This document shows, piece by piece, positions 1-9,395 of a DNA stretch of 64,000 nucleotides (its first letter is position 1; every line of letters begins with the position of its first letter). Source of the stretch: Roseibacillus persicicus (GTDB lineage Bacteria; Verrucomicrobiota; Verrucomicrobiia; Verrucomicrobiales; Akkermansiaceae); the NCBI RefSeq assembly GCF_014651675.1, contig NZ_BMXI01000002.1, positions 339,695 to 403,694 on the forward strand, given 5' to 3'. Both the position numbers and the translations under genes were made by a program. The notes below the pieces were generated by a model that was not told where the DNA came from, ran no database searches, and worked only from the letters and a program-made list of their open reading frames with translations.

Positions 1-1662
1 TTCCCGGGTCTCCGCGATGTCGCGGGGATGGAACAATCGTCGTCCCTCGCTGGCATGACTGAGGCGAATTCCTGCTTGGCCTAGAATGCCGGGCACCAGT
101 AAATCCAGCCCGTTGCGATCCAAGCCCGCCTCGTTGACTTCGTCAGTCAGGGCGGTGACTTCCAGTGCGGAGAATTCCTGCTGCAGATGGTTTTGCCAAG
201 CTTCCTGCTGCGCGGTGGAGCCGTGGGGGTTGGCGGCGATGGCCATTAGCTTATCGAAGTGAGCGCGGAAGCCTTCCTTCTTTCGCCGAGTAATCATCTT
301 CCAGAGCCAGGCTCGAAATGGCAGCCAAAGTAGCCCCGAGATGAGGAGGGAGAGGCTGAGCGAGGCCCCGGTTGACAATTTGAGTCCATAGAGAAACAGG
401 AGGTCTAACAGCACAAGAAGCAGCACCGCTCCGGTCCAAGTCAGAATTCCCCGCCACCAGTCCCCAATCTCGAAAAGGCGAAAGCGCAGAATGCCGAAAG
501 CGAGTCCCCCATACACGAGGAGAAAGAGTGAAAAGGCGTATCCCTGAATCGAGGAGGTATCGATGCCGAACATCTGCGGTAGCAGAATGAAGACCGCAAA
601 GAGGCTAGTGCCGAGGAGCCATGAGAGGAGGAACCATTGTAACGACGCACGGGCCAAAGGTTCCTTGCGAGTGACGAACCATTGCACCCCTGCAAGGATG
701 AAGGTGGCGAGAACCCCGAGCATTACCAGGAAGCGGCGTGCAAACACCATGGACTCGAAAAAGCCCAGCTGCTGGAGAACAAACCAAAGGACAAAAAGAG
801 AGACCACCGCGATCCCTACCCAGCGGGGAGCAATCTTGCGGGGGTAGTAGAGCAGGAGCGCGACGAAGCTGGCAGCGAAGAGGCTGCCCCCGAGAAAGTT
901 GATATCGCAGGCCCAGCGAAAGGTCTCGCCATCGAAGCCGAGTTCGCGCGTGGTGTAGCATGCGGCCGCCGTGGTGAAGACGAGGGTTGCGGCCCCGCTC
1001 AAGAGGAGATAGCGCGCATTCTGTTGCCGGGGTCGAAAGATGAAGACGGAAGCCGAGACCATCCAAGCGAGAAACCCAACAACAACCTGAACCCAAAAAT
1101 CGGGAGGCAGGCTGGAGAGAGGGCGTCCTTCGGCATCGGGCTTAATGGGGTAAACGGTGCCGTCTGCGGCAATGAGATCAAAGGAGTTGTTTTGGCCGTA
1201 GCTCTTGATCTGCGCGATTTCATTTTGGCGGAGAAGAAAGCGACCATATTCCGCAAAGTCTTTCATCAGGCCATCGGGCTCGGTGATCAGGTCGAAGGGC
1301 TCGAGCTCAATGCGGTGCTTCATTGACTTTAGAGCCACCACTTCCGTTCCGACCGGAATGTGCTGCGAGGGCCCCTTGGCTGTCACGACCACAATTTGGC
1401 TCTCGCTGCCTTCAGCCAATCCCAGCCGGAGACCCATCCACGGTTGACTGGCGGCGATGAAAGTCGACCATCCCGCAACGACCATGCCTATGGCCAGGGC
1501 GACTGCCATCCAAGTCTTGGCCGGAAGGTGCAGTTTGAAACTGAGGGTTTTGTGTGAAGGCACAGGGCTGGAAATAGTGAAACCAAGCCAGATGGCAAGC
1601 CCAAGCGTAGCAATTGGGGCAATCGTTCGAGGGCGTTTGCTTGGAGATGCAACTTTGTGCAT
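1..1662 (-). CDS. Membrane sensor protein, probable histidine kinase, N-terminal part (truncated by window edge)
   Basis: An open frame of 554 codons starts at ATG 1662 (AGGA six bases upstream) and runs off the left edge without a stop. The first part has one membrane segment (about residues 36-56) and then a PDZ-like extracytoplasmic region of about 110 residues, with segments such as GLRLGLAEGSESQ and VPVGTEVV-type turns. About eight further hydrophobic segments follow, separated by short charged loops. The visible part ends in a soluble region that would precede a catalytic domain. A PDZ-like domain followed by a bundle of membrane helices is the layout of ComP-type and related sensor kinases, so a kinase domain beyond the edge is expected but not seen. 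The frame is supported by its uninterrupted length and good membrane-helix pattern. The kinase assignment is inference; another membrane receptor is possible. Confidence 0.6.
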   Translation of the reverse strand, partial: MHKVASPSKRPRTIAPIATLGLAIWLGFTISSPVPSHKTLSFKLHLPAKTWMAVALAIGMVVAGWSTFIAASQPWMGLRLGLAEGSESQIVVVTAKGPSQHIPVGTEVVALKSMKHRIELEPFDLITEPDGLMKDFAEYGRFLLRQNEIAQIKSYGQNNSFDLIAADGTVYPIKPDAEGRPLSSLPPDFWVQVVVGFLAWMVSASVFIFRPRQQNARYLLLSGAATLVFTTAAACYTTRELGFDGETFRWACDINFLGGSLFAASFVALLLYYPRKIAPRWVGIAVVSLFVLWFVLQQLGFFESMVFARRFLVMLGVLATFILAGVQWFVTRKEPLARASLQWFLLSWLLGTSLFAVFILLPQMFGIDTSSIQGYAFSLFLLVYGGLAFGILRFRLFEIGDWWRGILTWTGAVLLLVLLDLLFLYGLKLSTGASLSLSLLISGLLWLPFRAWLWKMITRRKKEGFRAHFDKLMAIAANPHGSTAQQEAWQNHLQQEFSALEVTALTDEVNEAGLDRNGLDLLVPGILGQAGIRLSHASEGRRLFHPRDIAETRE

Positions 1663-1793
1663 CGTTTCCTGCGGTAGCTCTCAACTTTGAGATGAGCGAT
1701 TGCTGAGCAAGAAAGTTAGTTTGTATTTCCTGTTTGAGGAGTGGTCAAAATTGTCAGGTGTTGAATCCTATTGCTGAATGAGAAGGATGTAGG

Positions 1794-4700
1794 TTGAGGC
1801 TTGAAAGGTTCAGCCAAACAGATAGTGATTTTCAGGTGCGAATCCTATCCCTCCGAAAGGTTGCTTCTCTCAGTGGCGCCTTGCTCTGTTTACCCCAAGT
1901 CTTCGGCACTAGGATTGAGAGTGCCACTCCGATTGCCTTGCCCGCTGGCGAAACGATCACTTTGACGGGGTCGGGGCTGGCGAATACGACCAAGGCGACA
2001 TTCTTTTATACAGGGGAAGGAGAATCGGCATTTTTCACCGGAGTTTCCGATACTACGGTGGAGGTGGTTTATACTCCTTCCGCAGTCAATCAAGACAACC
2101 AGCTCTTCATCGAAACAGCCTCCGGTTCGACTCTGACTTCACACTTTCACGGAGATGAAATACGTGAGTTTACCGGCACGGGGCCACTGACCTTTAGTCC
2201 GCAGCAAACTCTACCAAAACTGCTAGTTGTCAAAAGTGGGGCTGTTTTTCAAGGATTACAGGTGCCAAGTGGCTTTGTTCAGATGGTCTATGTGGAGTCT
2301 GGAGGAGCCATTACTGGTTGGTCGGGAGCTTCTACTGTGAACATTTTTGCTGAGGACGGGGCCTTACTCGACTTTCGGACATCCAACTTTAGTCCGAACC
2401 CATATACTTCATTATTCTATAGTCCCGCGACGCAGATACTAGGGACGATGCCGACTATTCCTCCTCCACTGATCTCAGACCCTTACGGGCGCCAGACGAC
2501 CTCCATCTCCCTTTCTGTTGGAGTAGGGCCCTTTACGAAAGCCTTTGGCTTGGAAGTTGAAGTTGTCGGTGACGGAAGCGTGACACGAGATCCAGCGGGC
2601 CCCTACTATCAGAATGGAGATGTGGTGGAACTGACTGCAGAGCCGGGTGTTGGTGGCTCTTTTAATGGATGGACTGGCGGCGTAACCTCGAACGGGTCCA
2701 CAATTTCGGTGACGATACCCACTTCGAAGGTTACCGCGAATTTCTCCACTGGTCGCACACTTTCGACCTACTCGGGCGCAGGTGGAAGCATTCTTAAGAG
2801 TCCGGATTTGGAGGTGTTTGCAGATGGCGCAACCGTGACGCTGACCCCTCAGGCAGTGGCGGGGTTTGAGTTTTTAGGCTGGGGAGGGGATGTGAGTGGG
2901 ACTGACAATCCCCTGGTTCTAACAATGTCTCAGGACCTTGAGGTTATCGGTATTTTTCAATCAGTCGAACAAGGCAATCTCGCTACTCTTTCAGCGGTGG
3001 ACTTGCCCTATGCTCCGCTTGGGGAAACCATCACTCTGACTGGTAGTGGCCTGACTAATCCTACTGCAGCTAGTTTTCTCATTCATGGCGAAGAAGACGT
3101 TGCTACCACTTTCAGCAGCTTGTCCGATCTCAATATGGAGGTTGTTTTCAATGCGAATGCTGGTAGAAGCGCTCTTCTTGTGGAGACCGGTGCAAGCTCT
3201 ACCTTAGCTATTGATTTGACGGAGGCTGAGTTGGGTTATTTTCAAGGGCAAGGAAGCTATTCAGGGGAGGACAGAATTCTTGTGGTCGCTCCAGGCTCAG
3301 TTTTGGACGAAATTCCCAGTTTTCATCCCTCGAGGTCCTTGGAGGTGATTTATGTTAGGGCTGGAGCGATTTTTCGAGCTTGGGAGCAATTGGCCTCGGT
3401 AAAGGTATTTGCTGAGCAGGGGGCTGTTCTTGATTTCCGAGAGGGCGCGAGCCCGTTGGCAGGGAGAACCTCTGTTTATTATAGCCCGGCCACTGAAATT
3501 CTTGGAGAAATGCCCGTTAACGTGGAGATTATCGGACAATCCTATGTCTCATACTCTCGGCAGTTGACTCCAATTTCTCTGTCGCCCGCAGTTGGGACTT
3601 TTGGCCGCGGTTATGAGTTAGAAGTCGAGATTTTGGGTAATGGCACTGTGAGTCGCGATTTGGATGGGCCGTATTATCCTCCGGGTGTAGATGTTGAGTT
3701 GACTGCCATCTCGGGCGAAGGAAGTTTCTTCACTGGCTGGTCTGGTGGGGTCATCTCGGAGCACTCCGTAATCTCTGTTCGTATTCCTAAATCGACAATC
3801 ACTGCCAGTTTCTCCTCTGGGCGTAAGCTGACCACTTTCTCGGGGCTGGGAGGTTCGATTCTTCGCGATCCGGATTTGGAAAGTTATCCCGATGGAGCTG
3901 TTGTCACCCTGACTCCTCAACCTGCGTCGGGCTACGAGTTTGTGTCGTGGGGAGGCGAAGCGGACTCAAGTTTCAATTCTCTGGAGCTGACTTTGAATAG
4001 CGACGTGACGGTTGTGGGCGTTTTCCGTCTCTCGAATCAAGATTCGCTGGCAAAAATTACCAGTAGTTCGCCTGAGGTTGTTCCGGTGGGAAGCCCTCTG
4101 ATGCTTGAGGGCGAGGGGTTTGTTGGACCTGCGACAGCGCTCTTTCTGGCTCAAAGCGATTCAGCGTCAGCAGCAAGCGAGGTGATTTCTCAAACCGAAA
4201 TGGAGGTAATGTTCCAGTCGAGTGGGAATCAGCCTGAGATGCTGTTGGTCGAGACGGCAAATGGTACCAGTCTGGCCGCAGGATCGATTGTCGACTTTGA
4301 ATATTTCGAGGGCGTAGGAGCGCTTTCCTCAAGCAATCGGGTCGTGGTGGTGCAGTCCGGATCGATACTGGAGTCCGTTGCTCCGGGATCAGCCTTTACC
4401 GACATTGAAGTCTACTACGTGAAAGCGGGCGCGGTTTTCAAGGCTTGGAACTCCCTCGTTTTCGGTCGGGTCTTTGCAGAAGATGGTGCGATTTTGGATT
4501 TGCGTGATTCAACCCTCAATAGTGTTCGGGGGACTCGGGTTTTCTATGGCCCTGGCGTCGAGGTCTTGGGTGACTTTCCCGGGAGTGTTTTTCCTGGGGA
4601 CGATCCTTTTGCTCGGCAGACGACTTCGCTTTCCTTGTCTCCTGATGTGGGTTTGTTTGAGTCGGCCTACACTGTTGCGGTCACTTCGGAGGGGCCGGGA

Positions 4701-5306
4701 ACCGTTACGGTGAACCCTGATAAAGAGTATTACACCAGAGGTGAAACGGTGACGTTCACTGCGGTGCCTGATGAGGGGAACTACTTCATCCGTTGGAATG
4801 GCAACTCGTCGGTGACGAATCCCGAGCTGACCTTTACTGTGAGCCGGAATTTGCAGCTCAACGCTCGCTTTTCCCCTTTGGCCGATTTTGTTTCGAGCTG
4901 GCGTTTGGAGCATTTTAGCCCAGAACAACTCGCTGATCCTAATGTGTCAGGACTTTCGCAGGATCCGGATGGCGACGGACTGACCAATACTGCAGAGTAT
5001 GTCTTCGGAAGTGATCCGCTTGTGATCGATAGTGGCGCGGATCTCCGCCTACATTCTATCGATCCGGAGGCGAAGTTGATTCAGTTCTCCTACCTGCGAC
5101 CCAAGTTGGTGGCAGATGTGGACTACCTCTACTTTGGCAGCACGGATTTCATCAATTGGAACAATCTTTCGGAAGGGGAGATGGCCGAGGAAGTGGCTAC
5201 TGAGGACGCGACGGAGGATCTGGAGAGAGTGACCATCCAGGTAAGCTTCGGAGCAGAGGATTTTCCGAAGAGCTACACTCTGCGGCTTGGCGCCGAGTTG
5301 TTGTAG
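1794..5306 (+). CDS. Exported three-module repeat protein with InlB-type B-repeats
   Basis: Product of 1170 residues from TTG 1794, which has AGAAGG seven bases upstream; an internal GTG near 1835 would give a shorter, more typical signal peptide. A hydrophobic stretch (LSGALLCLPQVFG) suggests export. The body is three related modules of about 355 residues starting near nucleotides 1921, 2983 and 4049. Each has an IPT/TIG-like opening (GETITLTGSGL in modules 1 and 2), a segment around VYYVKAGAVFKAW and VFAEDGAILDLR, and divergent InlB B-repeats (for example GWTGGV, GWSGGV). The third module carries one B-repeat instead of two. The C-terminus has DPDGDGLTNTAEYVFGSDP near residue 1057 followed by a beta-rich tail of about 100 residues also seen in other exported proteins of this window. 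It is likely a cell-surface or secreted adhesin-like protein; its ligand is unknown. Confidence 0.85.
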   Translation: MRLERFSQTDSDFQVRILSLRKVASLSGALLCLPQVFGTRIESATPIALPAGETITLTGSGLANTTKATFFYTGEGESAFFTGVSDTTVEVVYTPSAVNQDNQLFIETASGSTLTSHFHGDEIREFTGTGPLTFSPQQTLPKLLVVKSGAVFQGLQVPSGFVQMVYVESGGAITGWSGASTVNIFAEDGALLDFRTSNFSPNPYTSLFYSPATQILGTMPTIPPPLISDPYGRQTTSISLSVGVGPFTKAFGLEVEVVGDGSVTRDPAGPYYQNGDVVELTAEPGVGGSFNGWTGGVTSNGSTISVTIPTSKVTANFSTGRTLSTYSGAGGSILKSPDLEVFADGATVTLTPQAVAGFEFLGWGGDVSGTDNPLVLTMSQDLEVIGIFQSVEQGNLATLSAVDLPYAPLGETITLTGSGLTNPTAASFLIHGEEDVATTFSSLSDLNMEVVFNANAGRSALLVETGASSTLAIDLTEAELGYFQGQGSYSGEDRILVVAPGSVLDEIPSFHPSRSLEVIYVRAGAIFRAWEQLASVKVFAEQGAVLDFREGASPLAGRTSVYYSPATEILGEMPVNVEIIGQSYVSYSRQLTPISLSPAVGTFGRGYELEVEILGNGTVSRDLDGPYYPPGVDVELTAISGEGSFFTGWSGGVISEHSVISVRIPKSTITASFSSGRKLTTFSGLGGSILRDPDLESYPDGAVVTLTPQPASGYEFVSWGGEADSSFNSLELTLNSDVTVVGVFRLSNQDSLAKITSSSPEVVPVGSPLMLEGEGFVGPATALFLAQSDSASAASEVISQTEMEVMFQSSGNQPEMLLVETANGTSLAAGSIVDFEYFEGVGALSSSNRVVVVQSGSILESVAPGSAFTDIEVYYVKAGAVFKAWNSLVFGRVFAEDGAILDLRDSTLNSVRGTRVFYGPGVEVLGDFPGSVFPGDDPFARQTTSLSLSPDVGLFESAYTVAVTSEGPGTVTVNPDKEYYTRGETVTFTAVPDEGNYFIRWNGNSSVTNPELTFTVSRNLQLNARFSPLADFVSSWRLEHFSPEQLADPNVSGLSQDPDGDGLTNTAEYVFGSDPLVIDSGADLRLHSIDPEAKLIQFSYLRPKLVADVDYLYFGSTDFINWNNLSEGEMAEEVATEDATEDLERVTIQVSFGAEDFPKSYTLRLGAELL

Positions 5307-5528
5307 AAGTATTGATTCCGCACCGGCTCTCTACTTCATGCCGGCGAGATGGGGCGCTGGTTCTTGGGGTGGTTTGGTTTGTTGGATAATCAATAAGCGG
5401 GGGCGGGAGGATTTAACGATTTTCGTCAAATAGTTGGGTGGAGATAGTCAGTTTGCCTTTGCTTCTTGTCACATTTCCGTTTTTGGGAGGGACTGATGGT
5501 TACTCGCATTTTTGCGAGGAAAAAATCC

Positions 5529-6371
5529 ATGAACTCAAAAACAACAATCAGTTTGCTGTCAATCCTCGGAGCGGGGACGGGCTTCGGAGCGCTCTCCGTC
5601 GGGACTTTGATAAATATCGACTATCACAACGGCAACGGAGTGCACTCCGGAGCAGGTGTGGTGGGTGGAGCCGGTGATACTTGGAATTACGTCACCAACC
5701 CCGCTACAGGAAGTAGTGGCACCTTGCTTACCCACTCGGGGGCTTCAACTGCCATCCAGAATTATTCCGATGGTGTTCTAGGAGGAGGACGAGGCTCGCA
5801 TTCGTGGGGTACCGACACCTTGGCACAGGATTATCATTATCTGCGTGACAACAGCACGGGGACAATCGCGCTTCCCAACGGGACATTTGCCGGGGTTGGA
5901 CGGCGCATGACCATCTATGACCAAGGGGCATCGACTGACCTTGATTCGAGTCAAACATGGAACCTCCATTTGATTGCCGCAGGTGACAATGGACTTCAGG
6001 GTGCCAATTTTCTCTTGAAGCAATCGGATGGCGCGGGTGGATTTGTCTACTTGAGCTTGGCGAACTCAGGCGGGCCGGCCTACTCGGGAACGCTTGATGA
6101 GGGAGTTCATTACGGGACTTTCGAGAATGTAGTTCCAACAACTTGGGGCGGTTCCAATCACGAATTCGAAATCTATTGGTATTGGACAGACCCTGATACA
6201 AATATCATCGAGGACCCGCTGAATCCCGGGGTCTTCATTCAGGACTCCAGTCCCGGAGGAGGAAATAGCTTTACTGGGTTCAATGGCGTTCAGCTGGAGC
6301 TGATTCCCGAGCCTTCGTCCGCGTTGCTGCTATTCGTTGGACTAGGTTTCAGTCTTCGTCGGAAGCGTTAA
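5529..6371 (+). CDS. PEP-CTERM sorting domain protein
   Basis: Product of 280 residues. ATG 5529 is chosen because GAGGA lies eight bases upstream and a signal peptide (MNSKTTISLLSILGAGTGFG) follows directly; an upstream in-frame start at 5466 would bury it. The body is rich in Gly, Ser, Thr and Asn and resembles extracellular beta-sandwich proteins. The C-terminus is a PEP-CTERM signal: IPEPSS, a hydrophobic helix (ALLLFVGLGFSL) and RRKR. In this family the tripartite tail directs processing by an exosortase during export to the envelope. No exosortase gene is present in the window. The exact role is unknown. Confidence 0.85.
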   Translation: MNSKTTISLLSILGAGTGFGALSVGTLINIDYHNGNGVHSGAGVVGGAGDTWNYVTNPATGSSGTLLTHSGASTAIQNYSDGVLGGGRGSHSWGTDTLAQDYHYLRDNSTGTIALPNGTFAGVGRRMTIYDQGASTDLDSSQTWNLHLIAAGDNGLQGANFLLKQSDGAGGFVYLSLANSGGPAYSGTLDEGVHYGTFENVVPTTWGGSNHEFEIYWYWTDPDTNIIEDPLNPGVFIQDSSPGGGNSFTGFNGVQLELIPEPSSALLLFVGLGFSLRRKR

Positions 6372-6435
6372 GCGATATTTTCGACTTTCCGTAGTCCAGA
6401 TGCTGGTTGGTATTCCGAATGCGAAAAGGGAGAGG

Positions 6436-6588
6436 ATGAAAATCATGAAACCATCCCTACTGTTACTCGCCCTTTCTTTCGGAGCCCTTGCTCTTTCGTC
6501 CTGTGTTCCTCTCGCTGCGGGCGCGGCCGGGGGATACATTATGGCGGAGGAAGGCGTTGAATTCCAATCGCCTGTGAAGACCAATTAA
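6436..6588 (+). CDS. Small putative lipoprotein
   Basis: Product of 50 residues. The start at ATG 6436 follows AAAAGGGAGAGG. The N-terminus is a typical lipoprotein signal, MKIMKPSLLLLALSFGALAL followed by SSC, giving a lipobox-like LSSC with the cysteine as the lipidation site. The mature part is only about 25 residues and includes a short Gly/Ala run (AAGAAGGYIMAEEG). Small lipoproteins of this kind are anchored in the inner or outer membrane. No function can be assigned. Its position 64 bases after the PEP-CTERM gene suggests but does not prove co-transcription. Confidence 0.6.
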   Translation: MKIMKPSLLLLALSFGALALSSCVPLAAGAAGGYIMAEEGVEFQSPVKTN

Positions 6589-6640
6589 CGGTTGCCAATC
6601 GTCGCTACCTTGGGGCTGAAAAGCCTGAGGGCACGCTGGT

Positions 6641-6702
6641 GCGGTAGCCGTAACTTTCTTAGGAATGGCTGCCGCAACTTGCACGATTGAAGTGCAAGCT
6701 GC
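6641..6702. other. Two adjacent hairpins upstream of folE, possible dispersed repeat
   Basis: GCGGTAGCC (6641-6649) pairs with GGCTGCCGC (6667-6675) with one G-U, and CTTGCAC (6678-6684) pairs with GTGCAAG (6692-6698), extendable by three pairs beyond one mismatch. The segment lies in the 199 bp gap before folE. The first hairpin has no T-run; the second is followed by CTGCATCTTTCT, a poor terminator tail. It could be a palindromic intergenic repeat or an RNA leader element. No known riboswitch was recognised. Confidence 0.35.
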
Positions 6703-6787
6703 ATCTTTCTCCCTGACTGGGCCTCCGTTTTTTTTTCACGACTGGGGATCGCCAAGCGCGGGTTGAGCATGTAAAGCGGGGCCGACG

Positions 6788-7369
6788 ATGAGCAAAGAGG
6801 TTGACCACGAACGGATCGCGAAGGCGGTGAAGGAGATTTTGGCCGCCATTGGTGAAGATCCGGATCGCGACGGTCTCTTGGATACTCCCAAGCGAGTGGC
6901 GCGCTACTTCGCGGAAGTCTGCGGTGGCCTGCAAGAAGAGCCCGCCGAGCATCTCAACAAGACTTTCGAAGTCGATCATGATGAGATCATCATCGTGCGC
7001 GACATCACTTTTTACTCCATCTGCGAGCACCACCTCGTGCCCTTTTTCGGGCGTGCCCATGTCGGGTATTTGCCGGAAGCCAATGGGCGAATCACGGGGC
7101 TTTCCAAGCTGGCCCGCTTGGTCGACGGCTATGCCAAACGTCCTCAGGTTCAGGAGCGGCTTACGAGCCAAATCGCGGATGCCATTGAGGATAAACTCAG
7201 TCCACGGGGGGTGGCGGTGGTCCTGGAAGCCCAGCACATGTGCATGTCGATGCGGGGCATCAAAAAGCCCGGGAGTGAAACCGTGACCTCATCGATGCGA
7301 GGTCTCTTTCGGGAGAATGCTTCCTCGCGCCAAGAGGTCCTTCAGTTGATTTTGCAGGGCGGCCGATAG
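6788..7369 (+). CDS. folE: GTP cyclohydrolase I
   Basis: Product of 193 residues, normal for the type I enzyme, which converts GTP to 7,8-dihydroneopterin triphosphate at the head of folate (and pterin) synthesis in the cytoplasm. The zinc-site motif CEHHLVPF is at residues 79-86 with ligands Cys79 and His82; the third ligand is Cys152 in [29 protein letters not shown], the conserved substrate-site helix, is at residues 104-123. The family core is intact. It starts a short same-strand run with msrA and a flavin reductase. The gap upstream carries two hairpins. Confidence 0.97.
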   Translation: MSKEVDHERIAKAVKEILAAIGEDPDRDGLLDTPKRVARYFAEVCGGLQEEPAEHLNKTFEVDHDEIIIVRDITFYSICEHHLVPFFGRAHVGYLPEANGRITGLSKLARLVDGYAKRPQVQERLTSQIADAIEDKLSPRGVAVVLEAQHMCMSMRGIKKPGSETVTSSMRGLFRENASSRQEVLQLILQGGR

Positions 7370-7430
7370 ATGGTCCCCGAGAGGGATTCGCTATTGCTAA
7401 AAGGGATTCCTCTCGTTCAGTCTCTGCCCT

Positions 7431-7958
7431 ATGAAGAAAGCGACTTTTGGAGGCGGGTGCTTTTGGTGCACCGAGGCGATGTTTCAGCAGCTCAAAGGAG
7501 TGGAAAAAGTGGTGAGCGGCTACTGCGGTGGCGACAAGGTGGACCCGACTTATCAGGAAGTCTGCACCGGCGAGACAGGGCATGCCGAGGTGATTGAGCT
7601 GACCTACGACCCCGAGGTGATCTCCTTCGAAGAATTGCTCCGGGTTCACATGGGTTCGCATGACCCGACCACTCTCAATCAGCAGGGGGCTGATGTCGGG
7701 ACCCAGTATCGCAGCGTGATTTTCTATCGCGACGAAGAGGAAGAGGAAATCGCGCGCCAAGTTTTGACGGAATACGAAGACACCACCGGCAACCGGGCCA
7801 CGACCGAGATTGAGCCCTTCGAGGTCTTCTATTCCGCGGAGGACATGCACCAGAACTATTACAACGACCACACGCAGGCTGGCTACTGTGAGGCCGTCAT
7901 CGCACCCAAGCTACGCAAGTTTCGCGATACCTATCGGCACCTTTTTGCTGGGGAGTAA
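7431..7958 (+). CDS. msrA: Peptide-methionine (S)-S-oxide reductase MsrA
   Basis: Product of 175 residues. It reduces the S-epimer of methionine sulfoxide in proteins using thioredoxin. The catalytic motif GCFWC lies at residues 9-13 with nucleophile Cys10, and the family motifs GYCGG, GHAEVIE, HDPTTLNQQGADVGTQYRS and, near the end, QAGYCEAVI with a candidate resolving cysteine are all visible. No fused MsrB domain is present. It lies 61 bases after folE and 27 bases before a flavin-dependent disulfide reductase, consistent with a small redox-repair cluster. No clear Shine-Dalgarno sequence precedes the ATG. Confidence 0.96.
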   Translation: MKKATFGGGCFWCTEAMFQQLKGVEKVVSGYCGGDKVDPTYQEVCTGETGHAEVIELTYDPEVISFEELLRVHMGSHDPTTLNQQGADVGTQYRSVIFYRDEEEEEIARQVLTEYEDTTGNRATTEIEPFEVFYSAEDMHQNYYNDHTQAGYCEAVIAPKLRKFRDTYRHLFAGE

Positions 7959-7985
7959 GGTCATCCCTGTTATTCATTCTCTTGA

Positions 7986-9359
7986 ATGAAGCACTACGAT
8001 CTCGTTATCTTGGGAGGAGGCCGCGCGTCTGGTCTGGCCATCGCGGCGGCAAAGGAAGGAAAGTCCGTGGCCTTGGTCGAGCGGGATCGTTTGGGGGGCA
8101 CTTGCCCCAACACCGGCTGTGTCCCTTCCAAGCTGCTGATCGGCTATGCGGAGGCTGCCCGCCGGGTGCGGGAGGCCGACCGACACTTTATCAAAGCCAC
8201 ACTGGAGGAGATCGATGTGGCCCGCATCTTTCAGGAAGTTGGTGATTGGGTCCAGGGGGTTGATCCTCGTTATGAAAGCCGCATGGAGGGAGTCGACCTC
8301 TATCGCGGGCACGGGCGCTTTGTTTCGAACAAGGTGGTGGAGGTAAATGGCGAAGAGTTGGCCGGTGAGGTCATAGTTGTGGCCACCGGAACCAAGCCCC
8401 GGCCCACCCCGTTCGCGGATGTTTGGACCAACGAAAACCTCTTTCCGCTGAAGGAAAAAGTGCCTCGTTCCATCACGGTAGTGGGTGGTGGTTTCATCGG
8501 CTGCGAACTGGCTAATTTCTTCGAAGCTGTGGGCATCGAGACACGGTTGTTAGTTCGCGGGGAGACTTTGCTGCCTATCGAGGACGAGGATATCGAGGCG
8601 GTCTTTCGCGAGGAATTCACCAAGAACGTCCCGACCTCATTCGGGACTACGGTGGCAGGCTTGGAAAAGAACGAGAATGGATTTTTGTTAGACCTCACGG
8701 GTCCGGATGGCTCCACCAGCAGGCACCAATCCGAGCAAGTGCTCTTTGCCATCGGGCGCGTGCCGACGACGGACAATTTGGGCATTGAGAATACGGACCT
8801 TCAGCTCGACCAGCGCGGCTATCTAGTGGTGGACGATTCCTTGCGCACCAATGTCGATGGCATTTACGCCGCCGGCGATATCGCGGGCCGCTATCAATTG
8901 CAGCACGTGGCCAGCTACGATATTCACTACCTGCGCCAGCAGCTGCTCAAGGGAGCAGAGGGCCCCATTGACTACGGAGCAGTGCCCCATGCCGTCTTCA
9001 CCGATCCCGAAATCGCGGCCGTCGGAGCGACCGAGGCGGAGCTGGTGGAAAAGGGGACTCCTTTCGTGAAAATCTTTCAGGATTGGAAAGCCAGCGCCCG
9101 CGCGATGGCCTCGCGCTTGGACTACCCGCGAATCAAGCTGCTAGTGAGCCCCGACGACTATTCCATTCTCGGCTGTCACCTCGTCGGACCCGACGCCTCC
9201 ACCGTTCTACACGAAGTCCTCGCCATCATGCGTCTGAAGAACGACGTGCGCGAAATGGCTGCGATGATGTATATCCATCCCGCCCTCCCCGAGCTCCTCC
9301 TCGATGCCGCCGTGCAAGCGATTAAAGAGGTGAAGAAGTATCGCAGGGGAGTGGACTGA
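7986..9359 (+). CDS. FAD-dependent pyridine nucleotide-disulfide oxidoreductase (mycothione/mercuric reductase-like)
   Basis: Product of 457 residues. It has the class I flavoprotein disulfide reductase layout: N-terminal FAD-binding GGGRASGLAIAAAKEG, a redox-active disulfide in GGTCPNTGCVPSKLL (C-x4-C), a central NAD(P)-binding VVGGGFIGCELANFFEAVG, the second FAD motif YAAGDIAGRYQL, and a C-terminal dimer domain ending in IHPALPELLLDA, which supplies the His-Glu active-site pair. Full-length and intact. The combination CPNTGCVPSK with an HPALPE tail looks closest to mycothione reductase-like members, but substrate specificity cannot be read from motifs. Lipoamide, a low-molecular-weight disulfide or another substrate are possible. 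It directly follows msrA. Confidence 0.88.
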   Translation: MKHYDLVILGGGRASGLAIAAAKEGKSVALVERDRLGGTCPNTGCVPSKLLIGYAEAARRVREADRHFIKATLEEIDVARIFQEVGDWVQGVDPRYESRMEGVDLYRGHGRFVSNKVVEVNGEELAGEVIVVATGTKPRPTPFADVWTNENLFPLKEKVPRSITVVGGGFIGCELANFFEAVGIETRLLVRGETLLPIEDEDIEAVFREEFTKNVPTSFGTTVAGLEKNENGFLLDLTGPDGSTSRHQSEQVLFAIGRVPTTDNLGIENTDLQLDQRGYLVVDDSLRTNVDGIYAAGDIAGRYQLQHVASYDIHYLRQQLLKGAEGPIDYGAVPHAVFTDPEIAAVGATEAELVEKGTPFVKIFQDWKASARAMASRLDYPRIKLLVSPDDYSILGCHLVGPDASTVLHEVLAIMRLKNDVREMAAMMYIHPALPELLLDAAVQAIKEVKKYRRGVD

Positions 9360-9395
9360 AGAACCGCGGTCCGTGGTGGAAGGTCGAGGCCTCTG

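Noticed and set aside
682-1326. Plus-strand frames in the first 1.7 kb
   Set aside because: They are opposite a continuous minus-strand membrane-protein frame whose helix pattern is far more convincing.
6589-6787. Riboswitch upstream of folE
   Set aside because: Two hairpins are present but no conserved core of a known tetrahydrofolate, preQ1 or other riboswitch was recognised.
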